Origin: Xanthomonas maliensis
GTDB taxonomy: Bacteria; Pseudomonadota; Gammaproteobacteria; Xanthomonadales; Xanthomonadaceae
DNA length: 53,444 nt
NCBI RefSeq assembly: GCF_009192945.1
Contig: NZ_NSET01000027.1
Coordinates: 1-53,444 of the forward strand
Direction of reading: 5' to 3'
Position 1 is the stretch's first letter. Each line of letters opens with the position of its first letter. The position numbers and the translations under genes are program-made. The notes beneath the pieces are model-generated. The model was given only the letters and a program-made list of their open reading frames with translations, was not told the origin of the DNA and did no database searches. This document shows, piece after piece, positions 47,087-53,444 of the stretch.

Positions 47087-47123
47087 GGCATGCAGCGAGC
47101 CTCGCCGCGCTCGCTGGCGCCGC

Positions 47124-47702
47124 TCAGGCCGCGCCGCCCAGGTGTTCGTAGAGGATCACGCAGCCGATCAGCACCAGGATCACGCCGCCGAGGATTTCCG
47201 CCCGGCGGCCGATCAGCGCGCCGAGCGCGCGTCCCAGCATCACACCGGCGGTGACCATGGTCAGCGTGCACAGGCCTACCACCGCGGCCACGACGCCGAT
47301 ATGCACGTCCAGGAACGCCAGGCTGACCCCGACCGCCATGGCGTCGATGCTGGTGGCAAAACCAGTGGCCGCCAGGGCCAGCAGACCGTGGCGCTTGGCT
47401 GGCGGCGGCTCCTGCTCGGTCTCCGGTGCCTGCCGCAGACCGGCGATGATCATGTGCGCGCCGAGCGCGCCGAGCAGGACGAAGGCGATCCAATGATCGA
47501 AGGCGGCCAGATAGCTGGACGCCGCGCGCCCCAGCAGCCAGCCGATCACCGGCGTGATCGCCTCGATGGCTCCGAACACCAGCCCGGCGCGCAGTGCGTC
47601 GCGCCAGCGCGGTTTGCGCATCGCAGCGCCCTTGCCGATCGCTGCGGCGAAGGCATCGGTGGACATCGCAAAACCGATCAACAGGATGGATAACGGAGAC
47701 AT
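47124..47702 (-). CDS. mntP: manganese efflux pump MntP
   Basis: This 192-residue inner-membrane protein exports manganese. It has about six hydrophobic segments in two repeats, with the conserved acidic pairs in [16 protein letters not shown] (first repeat) and [16 protein letters not shown] (second repeat). [18 protein letters not shown] and the C-terminal [17 protein letters not shown] are typical. The ATG at 47702 follows GGGAG at a good distance. An upstream extension of the frame overlaps the leader. The leader carries a yybP-ykoY-type riboswitch, so expression should rise with manganese. Confidence 0.95.
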   Translation of the reverse strand: MSPLSILLIGFAMSTDAFAAAIGKGAAMRKPRWRDALRAGLVFGAIEAITPVIGWLLGRAASSYLAAFDHWIAFVLLGALGAHMIIAGLRQAPETEQEPPPAKRHGLLALAATGFATSIDAMAVGVSLAFLDVHIGVVAAVVGLCTLTMVTAGVMLGRALGALIGRRAEILGGVILVLIGCVILYEHLGGAA

Positions 47703-47773
47703 CGACACTCCCGGGTTGGGCGTAGGCAACGGCATGCGCCCGCGCCAACCATCGTCGTGCACGCATGCCGCTG

Positions 47774-47876
47774 GTCTCGCCAAACCCGATCTGGTTGTCC
47801 GCGCCACGGCGCATCGGCCGAGTATGTTGACGCGGACGCTTCCGGTGACGGAAGCCGGCTACTCCCCAAGGGGCGC
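47774..47876 (-). ncRNA. yybP-ykoY manganese riboswitch in the mntP leader
   Basis: On the minus strand the leader holds the conserved pieces of this riboswitch in order. The 5' piece GGGGAGTAG comes first, then a pairing arm GGCTTCC...GGAAGC, then CAACATACTCGG. A short hairpin GCGCCGTGGCGC and the 3' GCGAGACC close the fold. The paired L1 and L3 loops form the metal site in characterised members. The element is about 70 bp upstream of the mntP ATG. Presence before a manganese exporter is the expected context. Confidence 0.88.
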
Positions 47877-47952
47877 GCAGTGTAGCAACGGAAGATCGCA
47901 TTTGGACGCGCGCGAACGCACGCGAAGGTCGGTCTGATCTTTATAGCCTTGG

Positions 47953-49497
47953 CTATGCGGGCGGGTCCGGGTGTGGCTGCGGTTGGATTGCATCACCGCG
48001 CTGCAGCGCGCGAACCGCCTCGATATCCGCATCGCGGCCGTGTTGTAGATCCTGCGCGGTGAGCTGGACCGACACGTCGGGCAACACGCCGCGATCTGGC
48101 TGTGGGCTGGTCGGAAACTGCCCGACCAAGGGCACGTCCACTTCGATCTGTGAGTGTGGCAGGTGCAGAAAAAAGAACGCGCTGCCATTGGTGCCGCGCA
48201 GGTTGCCACCGGTTGGCCGGCCGACCAGGGTGGCCAATCCGGCGTATTGCACCTGCTGTGCGAACGCGAAGGTCGCCGAGCTGTTTTCCGGGCCGATCAA
48301 TACAAACACCTTGCCCGTGTAGCGCGGCGTGCGCGTGGGCACACTGGCTGGAACATCGGCGTCGGGTGTGGGCGTTAGGCTGTAGAAACGCGCATCGTAG
48401 GCAACCGCGCGCGTGCCCCAGTCGCGAAAGGAGGTGTCCCAGGTGGTGACATACGGCGCCAGTGCATCGGGCAACCGCCGGTAGCGCACCAGTGCGCGCA
48501 TCGGCGGCAGCGCGTTTTCGCTTGCGGGCAGATAGCCCAGCAGGACGCTGCCCACATCCAGCCCCCCTTCGTTGCCGCGTAGATCGATCACCAGTGCGGG
48601 AATCTCGCGTTCGCTTAGTGTGGCAAAACTGCGTGCCAGAAAGGCCTGCCAGTCCCAGTTGCTGCGGTACACGGCCCAGGTGGGCATCCGTAGCACGCCC
48701 AGGTCCGGGTCCGACAGGTCCAGATGCCATGCCGGTGACGCACTGTCGGCGCCACGCGATGATGCCAGCGCGCTGCGTTGTGCCGCGCCGATCCGGTGGA
48801 CCCGCAGTTCTTGCTCAGGCGTGGCCCCGGGCCCGCGCACCCGCAGCAGCGGGCTGGCCGACAACTGCGGAAACAGCAGTGGCAGGTAGACATCGAACGC
48901 CTCGACCGGTGCGAAGCCTTGTACCTCCATCTGTGCGATGCGCTTGCCATCATTGCTTCCGTCGGCACGTGCCACCGTCATCAGCGCCGCCAGGATCTGG
49001 GAGGCGGCAATGCCATCGATCGTCAGCACTTCCGTACCGGGCAGCAGGGCGGGCTGGTCGGAGTCGTTCTGGCTGATGATCATCCGGCCCTGCAACCAGC
49101 GGAACCGAAAGGGCAAGGATAGGTCGTCGTCGAACAAGGCGTGCCGGACCGGCTCGGGTTGATTGACGAAATTCGGAAAGCTATGGCCGCAGCGCACGCT
49201 GGCGGTCAGGCGCGAGATGGCCAGATAGGCCTGGCCGAGCGTGGCGCCATGTGCCAGCTCGGCACGCAGCGCGGCGAAGCGTTGCGCGACCTGCCGTTCG
49301 CTCGCATAGCGGTACAGGCCCGGGTGCAGTCCCTCGTAGGCCTGTTGCAGCACATCGATATCGGCCAGCAGCGCCGGGCCGGCGAGGCGACTGTCCCTGG
49401 TCAACGGCGGCGCTGGTGGGGCCGCCCACGCGACGCAGGTGGGCCACAGCAGCACGAACCACAACAGCACCGGGTGAGGGCGGATACGAGGGCGCAT
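47953..49497 (-). CDS. exported S41-family peptidase
   Basis: This 514-residue protein has a signal peptide (about 1-26, ending WAA-PP) and a C-terminal S41 (CPP/tricorn-core-like) peptidase domain. PALVIDLRGNEGGLDVGSVL lies at about 300-319. The nucleophile region is LIGPENSSATFAFAQQ (S406 or S407), followed by PTGGNLRGTNGS. A helical N-terminal region (about 40-110) precedes the domain. Such proteins are periplasmic or membrane-associated peptidases of mostly unknown substrates. AGGAG precedes the ATG at 49497. The upstream regulator gene is on the same strand 80 bp away, so the pair may be cotranscribed. Confidence 0.85.
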   Translation of the reverse strand: MRPRIRPHPVLLWFVLLWPTCVAWAAPPAPPLTRDSRLAGPALLADIDVLQQAYEGLHPGLYRYASERQVAQRFAALRAELAHGATLGQAYLAISRLTASVRCGHSFPNFVNQPEPVRHALFDDDLSLPFRFRWLQGRMIISQNDSDQPALLPGTEVLTIDGIAASQILAALMTVARADGSNDGKRIAQMEVQGFAPVEAFDVYLPLLFPQLSASPLLRVRGPGATPEQELRVHRIGAAQRSALASSRGADSASPAWHLDLSDPDLGVLRMPTWAVYRSNWDWQAFLARSFATLSEREIPALVIDLRGNEGGLDVGSVLLGYLPASENALPPMRALVRYRRLPDALAPYVTTWDTSFRDWGTRAVAYDARFYSLTPTPDADVPASVPTRTPRYTGKVFVLIGPENSSATFAFAQQVQYAGLATLVGRPTGGNLRGTNGSAFFFLHLPHSQIEVDVPLVGQFPTSPQPDRGVLPDVSVQLTAQDLQHGRDADIEAVRALQRGDAIQPQPHPDPPA

Positions 49498-49577
49498 GGC
49501 AACTCCTGGGCAAGAGTCGCCAGCGTCGCCGGCTGCATCGCAGCGGGCGACTCAACTGGCCAATTGCTGGGCGATAT

Positions 49578-50726
49578 TCACGATGTGCGACGTTGCGCGC
49601 GCCGGTAGTCGCTGGGTGTGCAACCGACGTGCGCACGAAACACCCGGTTGAAGCTGGCCTTGGAGCCGAAGCCCACTGCCAGCGCGATGGCGAGAATGTC
49701 CCGGTCGCCAGTCAGCAGACGCTGTGCTTCGGCAATGCGCAGCGCGTTGATGAAGGCGCTGAAGGTCTGTCCCAGCCCCTCATTGAGCGCACGCGACAGG
49801 TAATTGCTGTTGGTACCGATGCGGCGCGCCAGCGCGGCCAGGCTGAGGTCGGGCTCGCGCCACCAGCCGTGCGCGCTGACCTCGGCAGCCACGCGCTGCC
49901 CCAGCGCCTGCCAATCCTTCTCCGCGGCCGCAGGCGGTGGGGCGACAGCCGCTGCCGGGTCGGCCGCAGGGGTTGGTACATCCAGCACCTGCGGCGCATC
50001 GCGGCGCGGGTAGTGCGTGCGGGCGTGTCGCCAGCCTTCCAGTCCCAGGTAGTAGACCAGGGCAACGGTGGCCAGATAGCGCGGAAACTCGTCGAAATAG
50101 GACAGGCGATGCCACAGGCGGTCGCTGGCGGTGAAGCCCAGCCGCAATGCCACCAGCAACGAGGCAGCCAGCAAAAAGCCGCGCAGCCAGGGCAACCGCA
50201 GTTCCTCGCGCGCGCCGCTGTGATGCTCCAGCCAGCGTTGATAGGCCAAATAGTCGCGCCAGGCCAGCAGCAAATACAGCGCTAGCGAGGCCAGCACCAA
50301 GGCATCTTGCAGCGGGGCGACCCAGGGCAGATGGACGGTGGCGGTCCAGGCCCACTTGCGTTGCAGCGGCCAAGTGAACAGCCAGGTGTAGTAAGCCCCT
50401 TGCAACAGCGCCGGCAGCAGATGCAGCGCCCAGCGCGGTGGCAGCTGCTGGCGTGCCAGTTGGCGCACGTAGAGCCATATCAGCGGCCCGATGGCCAGTT
50501 CCCAGAACAGCGGGGCGTAGGTCAGGGTCGGGTAGGCATCGTAGGCGCCGGCATAGCCGAGCGTGTAAGGCGTGATCAGCGCCACCACGACCAACAGCAG
50601 TGCTGCCAGGCAGCGGTTGGCGGCGCGATTGACCGGCGTCAACAGCAACAGGCTCGCTCCGAGCACGCCATGTGCGCTACCAAGCAGCAGGATGGTGCTC
50701 CACATGCCGAACTTGAGACTGGACAT
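49578..50726 (-). CDS. AraC-family regulator with membrane-spanning N-terminal domain
   Basis: This 382-residue protein has about seven N-terminal hydrophobic segments (about 8-235), a proline/alanine-rich linker (about 250-275) and a C-terminal AraC-type double helix-turn-helix (about 285-380). The second recognition region AIALAVGFGSKASFNRVFRA and the terminal VGCTPSDYRRAQR are typical. This membrane-anchored layout is known from a group of AraC-type regulators that sense an envelope or extracellular signal. The next gene downstream on the same strand is an S41 peptidase. The start at 50726 gives MSSLKFGMWST. The signal is unknown. Confidence 0.88.
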   Translation of the reverse strand: MSSLKFGMWSTILLLGSAHGVLGASLLLLTPVNRAANRCLAALLLVVVALITPYTLGYAGAYDAYPTLTYAPLFWELAIGPLIWLYVRQLARQQLPPRWALHLLPALLQGAYYTWLFTWPLQRKWAWTATVHLPWVAPLQDALVLASLALYLLLAWRDYLAYQRWLEHHSGAREELRLPWLRGFLLAASLLVALRLGFTASDRLWHRLSYFDEFPRYLATVALVYYLGLEGWRHARTHYPRRDAPQVLDVPTPAADPAAAVAPPPAAAEKDWQALGQRVAAEVSAHGWWREPDLSLAALARRIGTNSNYLSRALNEGLGQTFSAFINALRIAEAQRLLTGDRDILAIALAVGFGSKASFNRVFRAHVGCTPSDYRRAQRRTS

Positions 50727-50816
50727 GCCATCGCGCCTGATCGATCGCGCCGAGTATAGGGGCCACCGACGGCTCCCAGGCGCTTGCCAAGCGTGCGCGG
50801 CCCGGTTTGCGTGCGG

Positions 50817-51566
50817 CTAGTGCAGCCCGCTGGAGATCTCGGTGGTGGCCGCACACAGGGCTTGCAATGCCGCCTTGATGCCAACCAGCTCAGGGCGCCG
50901 CTCGATGAAGGGCACCGTGAGCGTGTAGGTGGCGCTGCCGCGTTGCAGGATTGGCGCGGTCAGATCGACCACGCCGACCACCGCTTCGCTGGGCTGCATG
51001 GCGTAGCCATCGCGACGCGCTTGTGCGGCGGCGGCCAGGAACTGCTCGCGCTCGAACGGCACCTCGCTGGCATCGAGCATGTCCAACCAGCGCGCCTGCA
51101 CCTCCGGCTGCTGGAAGGCGAACAGCACCAGGCCGGAGCTGGAATGCGTCAACGGCCGACGATGCCCCGGCCGTACCACCAGGCCCAGGTCGCTGGGCAT
51201 GTCCATCTGCGCGATCACCACGATCTGGTCGCCCGACGGCGCGACCAGATGGCAAGGTTGGTAGATCGCGTCGGACAACCGCCGCATCACCGGCAACGCC
51301 GCCTCGCTGATGTTCTGCACATGGGGCTGCTGCATGCCCAGCATGAACAAGCGATTGGTGAGCACATAGTTGCCATCGGTGTCGCGCAACAGATAGCCGC
51401 GTTCCTCCAGCACCTGCAGCATGCGGAAGATCTCGCCACGCGAACGCCCCACGCCCTGCGAAATCGCGCCCATGCTCATGCCGCCCCCCGTGCGGGCGAG
51501 CAGTTCGAGGATATCCAGCCCCTTGTCCAGAGCCGGAGCGCGATATTTGGTGGGAGCGGTGCTCAT
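50817..51566 (-). CDS. IclR-family transcriptional regulator of the L-fucose locus
   Basis: This 249-residue protein has an N-terminal winged helix-turn-helix (about 10-70: LDKGLDILELLARTGGGMSM and GRSRGEIFRMLQVLEERGYL) and a C-terminal IclR effector domain (about 85-245). It is divergent from fucP, and a strong AT-rich palindrome lies at 51646-51674 in the shared control region. This is the usual position for a sugar-pathway regulator with its own operator. The effector is likely L-fucose or a pathway intermediate (inference). The start at 51566 gives MSTAPTKYRAPAL. Confidence 0.9.
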   Translation of the reverse strand: MSTAPTKYRAPALDKGLDILELLARTGGGMSMGAISQGVGRSRGEIFRMLQVLEERGYLLRDTDGNYVLTNRLFMLGMQQPHVQNISEAALPVMRRLSDAIYQPCHLVAPSGDQIVVIAQMDMPSDLGLVVRPGHRRPLTHSSSGLVLFAFQQPEVQARWLDMLDASEVPFEREQFLAAAAQARRDGYAMQPSEAVVGVVDLTAPILQRGSATYTLTVPFIERRPELVGIKAALQALCAATTEISSGLH

Positions 51567-51645
51567 CCGTTGGCGGTCCGGCAGCGGGCGGTGGGCGCGC
51601 TAGCGTAACCGCCCAGCGGGCTGGGCGAACACGCTGACGCGCCGT

Positions 51646-51674
51646 GCAAATATAAACAAAGTTTTTATATTTGC
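51646..51674. promoter_or_regulatory. palindromic operator between IclR gene and fucP
   Basis: GCAAATATAAA (51646-51656) and TTTATATTTGC (51664-51674) form a perfect 11-bp inverted repeat with a 7-bp centre. The whole site is very AT-rich in a GC-rich genome. It lies 79 bp before the IclR start and 73 bp before fucP. It is the natural binding site candidate for the IclR regulator and may overlap a promoter. Confidence 0.75.
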
Positions 51675-51747
51675 ATGCGGCGGTGCCGCGCAGTACGCTC
51701 GCCCGGCACAGACGCAAGCGCCACAGCCTTGGGAGGGGAGAGGCCGC

Positions 51748-53040
51748 ATGCATTACAGCGACACCGCCGCGTCATCGCGCGGCAACCTGGCGCGTACCGC
51801 CCTGGTTCCCCTGTTGTTGATCGTCAGCCTGTTCTTCCTGTGGGGAATGGCCAACAACCTCAACGACATCCTGATCAAGCAGTTCAAGAAGGCGTTCGAG
51901 CTCAGCGACCTGCAGGCCGGATTGGTGCAGAGCGCCTTCTACCTGGGCTACTTCGTGTTCGCGATGCCGGCGGCGATGTTCATGCGTCGCTATAGCTACA
52001 AGGCCGCGGTGGTGCTGGGCTTGCTGCTGTATGCCGCGGGCGCGTTCCTGTTCTATCCGGCGGCGCAGGTGCATACCTACTGGCTGTTCCTGCTGGCGTT
52101 GTTCGTGATCGCCAGCGGGCTGGCGTTTCTGGAAACCACCGCCAATCCGCTGGTGACCGTGCTGGGCCCGGCCGACGGCGCGGCGCGGCGGCTGAATCTA
52201 GCGCAGGCGTTCAACCCACTGGGCTCGATCACCGGCGTGCTGGTCGGCCAGCATTTCATCTTCTCCGGGGTGGAACACACGCCTGCAGAGTTGGCGGCGA
52301 TGGCGCCGGCGGCACGCGAGGCCTTCTTCGCCGCCGAATCGGCCGCCGTGCAGACGCCTTACCTGATCATCGGCGCGGTGGTGGTGCTGTGGGCGCTGCT
52401 GATCGGAGTGGTGCGCTTCCCCACTACCAACGACAGCGCCGACACTGCACCGCGGCGCGCACGCTTTGGCGAACTGCTGCGCACTCGCCGCTTCGTGTTT
52501 GCGGTGGTGGCGCAGTTTTTCTATGTGGGCGCCCAGGTCGGCATCTGGAGCTATCTGATCCGCTACCTGCAGGATGCGGTGCCCGGCACCCCGGAGAAGA
52601 CCGCAGCCACCTACCTGACGATCTCGCTGGTGCTGTTCATGGCTGGTCGCTTTATCGGTACTGCGCTGTTGCGTTACCTCGCGCCGGCACGCCTGCTGGC
52701 CAGCTTTGCGACCATCAACCTGCTGCTGTGCGCGGTGGCGATCGCGTTGCCCGGCTGGACCGGGCTGTATGCGCTGGTGGCCGCGAGCCTGTTCATGTCG
52801 GTGATGTTCCCGACCATCTTCGCGCTGGGCCTGGACGGGTTGCATGACGATGCCCGCAAACTGGGCTCGTCGCTGCTGGTGATGGCGATCATTGGCGGCG
52901 CGCTGCTGACGGCGGTGATGGGCGCGGTGTCGGATGTCGCCGGGATTCATTGGGCGATGGCGGTGCCTGGCATCTGCTTTGCCGTCATTCTGCTGTTTGC
53001 GCTGCGCAACCGCAGCGCCGCCATTCCTGCGAGGGCTTGA
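51748..53040 (+). CDS. fucP: L-fucose:H+ symporter
   Basis: This 430-residue MFS transporter of the FucP family has about 12 membrane segments. SLFFLWGMANNLNDILIKQF at about 28-47, SAFYLGYFVFAMPAAMFMRR and GLAFLETTANPLVTVLGP are diagnostic. The later FYVGAQVGIWSYLIRYLQD and FPTIFALGLDGL also match. It imports L-fucose, possibly with related sugars. The ATG at 51748 follows a strong GGGAGGGGAGAGG. A sugar mutarotase gene starts two bases after its stop, so the two form an operon that probably continues past the window. Confidence 0.93.
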   Translation: MHYSDTAASSRGNLARTALVPLLLIVSLFFLWGMANNLNDILIKQFKKAFELSDLQAGLVQSAFYLGYFVFAMPAAMFMRRYSYKAAVVLGLLLYAAGAFLFYPAAQVHTYWLFLLALFVIASGLAFLETTANPLVTVLGPADGAARRLNLAQAFNPLGSITGVLVGQHFIFSGVEHTPAELAAMAPAAREAFFAAESAAVQTPYLIIGAVVVLWALLIGVVRFPTTNDSADTAPRRARFGELLRTRRFVFAVVAQFFYVGAQVGIWSYLIRYLQDAVPGTPEKTAATYLTISLVLFMAGRFIGTALLRYLAPARLLASFATINLLLCAVAIALPGWTGLYALVAASLFMSVMFPTIFALGLDGLHDDARKLGSSLLVMAIIGGALLTAVMGAVSDVAGIHWAMAVPGICFAVILLFALRNRSAAIPARA

Positions 53041-53042
53041 GC

Positions 53043-53402
53043 ATGCCGCGGCTGTGTTATGTGCTGGATCTACATGACGATGCGGCGCTGATCGCCGAAT
53101 ACGAGCGCTGGCATCGGGCCGATCAGGTCTGGCCGGAAGTGGTGGCCTCATTGCAGCAGGCCGGCATCCTGGAATTGGAGATCTTCCGCAGCGGCGACCG
53201 GCTGGTGATGCTGATGGAGGTGAGCGAGCACTACGACCCCGCCGCCAAAGCGGCGCGCGATGCAGCCGATCCGCGTATCCAGGCGTGGGAAGACTTGATG
53301 TGGCGGTTTCAAAAGCCGCTGCCGGGCAGCGCGCCAGGAGAGAAGTGGCGCGAGGCCGGGCGGATCTTTGCACTGAGCGAGGCGATCCAGGCGCAGCACT
53401 GA
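53043..53402 (+). CDS. L-rhamnose/L-fucose mutarotase family protein
   Basis: This 119-residue protein belongs to the RhaM family, which interconverts alpha and beta anomers of 6-deoxy sugars. It begins MPRLCYVLDLHDDAALIAEY; the catalytic-type histidine is H24 in RWHRADQVWPEV, followed by ILELEIFRSGDRLVMLMEV. The C-terminal DPRIQAWEDLMWRFQKPLPG is typical. Next to fucP, its substrate is probably L-fucose, as in Xanthomonas L-fucose pathways. The start at 53043 is two bases after the fucP stop; the open frame upstream is not used. Confidence 0.9.
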   Translation: MPRLCYVLDLHDDAALIAEYERWHRADQVWPEVVASLQQAGILELEIFRSGDRLVMLMEVSEHYDPAAKAARDAADPRIQAWEDLMWRFQKPLPGSAPGEKWREAGRIFALSEAIQAQH

Positions 53403-53411
53403 GCCTGGCCG

Positions 53412-53444
53412 GCCCTCATCCGCCCTGCGGGCACCTTCTCCCGC
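53412..53444. repeat. second copy of the glyQ-glyS repeat, cut by the window end
   Basis: The last 33 bases, read on the minus strand, match 13427-13459 at 31 of 33 positions. The copy begins 9 bp after the mutarotase stop codon, so it may form a hairpin within or at the end of the fucose operon. The rest of the element lies outside the window. Confidence 0.75.

Overview
The window is about 65-70% GC, densely coded, and reads as chromosome of a plant-associated Xanthomonas or very close relative. The evidence is a large TonB-dependent receptor with the typical Xanthomonas plug sequence, a xylose isomerase gene preceded by a TGGTAGCGCTACCA xyl-box-like palindrome, a GH94 enzyme of the cellobionate phosphorylase type beside a gluconokinase, an L-fucose uptake locus, GTAG-type repeat hairpins, and frequent GTG starts overlapping the upstream stop codon. 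I saw no rRNA, tRNA, CRISPR array, prophage or intact insertion sequence.

Layout. 1-178: 5' end of xylA (minus) with its control region to 595. 596-3267: ttcA, rdgC and a YgjP-type metallohydrolase (plus). 3335-5151: alpha/beta hydrolase and hemH (minus, overlapping). 5316-8393: SYLF lipoprotein-like gene, tatABC and a frameshifted PD-(D/E)xK nuclease-like gene (plus). 8476-12396: BPSS1780-family membrane protein, glutamine amidotransferase and a stand-alone GspE/PulE ATPase (minus). 12480-17338: glyQ, glyS and a TPR-sulfotransferase (plus), with one repeat between glyQ and glyS and another inserted in frame inside glyS. 17566-20319: TonB-dependent receptor (minus). 20498-26130: tamA-tamB (plus). 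26131-27622: lower-GC islet with one unknown gene. 27623-32520: J-like protein, HscC, J-like protein (minus). 32820-33913: two degenerate type II dehydroquinase-like proteins and a 75-residue protein (plus). 34134-35867: beta-propeller quinoprotein-like gene (minus). 36274-38421: S46 dipeptidyl peptidase (plus). 38847-43371: gluconokinase (minus), then a GPH sugar transporter and GH94 phosphorylase (plus). 43632-47072: hybrid histidine kinase with a transporter-like sensor. 47124-47702: mntP (minus) behind a yybP-ykoY manganese riboswitch. 47953-50726: S41 peptidase and membrane-bound AraC-type regulator (minus). 50817-53402: IclR regulator (minus) divergent from fucP and a sugar mutarotase (plus), then part of a repeat at the window edge.

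How the genes work together. Three sugar modules fit growth on plant cell walls: xylose (xylA), cellobionate (uptake, phosphorolysis to glucose-1-phosphate and gluconate, gluconate phosphorylation) and L-fucose (uptake, mutarotation). Envelope biogenesis is represented by Tat export and TamAB. The least explained units are the tandem dehydroquinase-like pair with its small partner, and the HscC chaperone flanked by two membrane J-like proteins whose HPD motif reads RPD.
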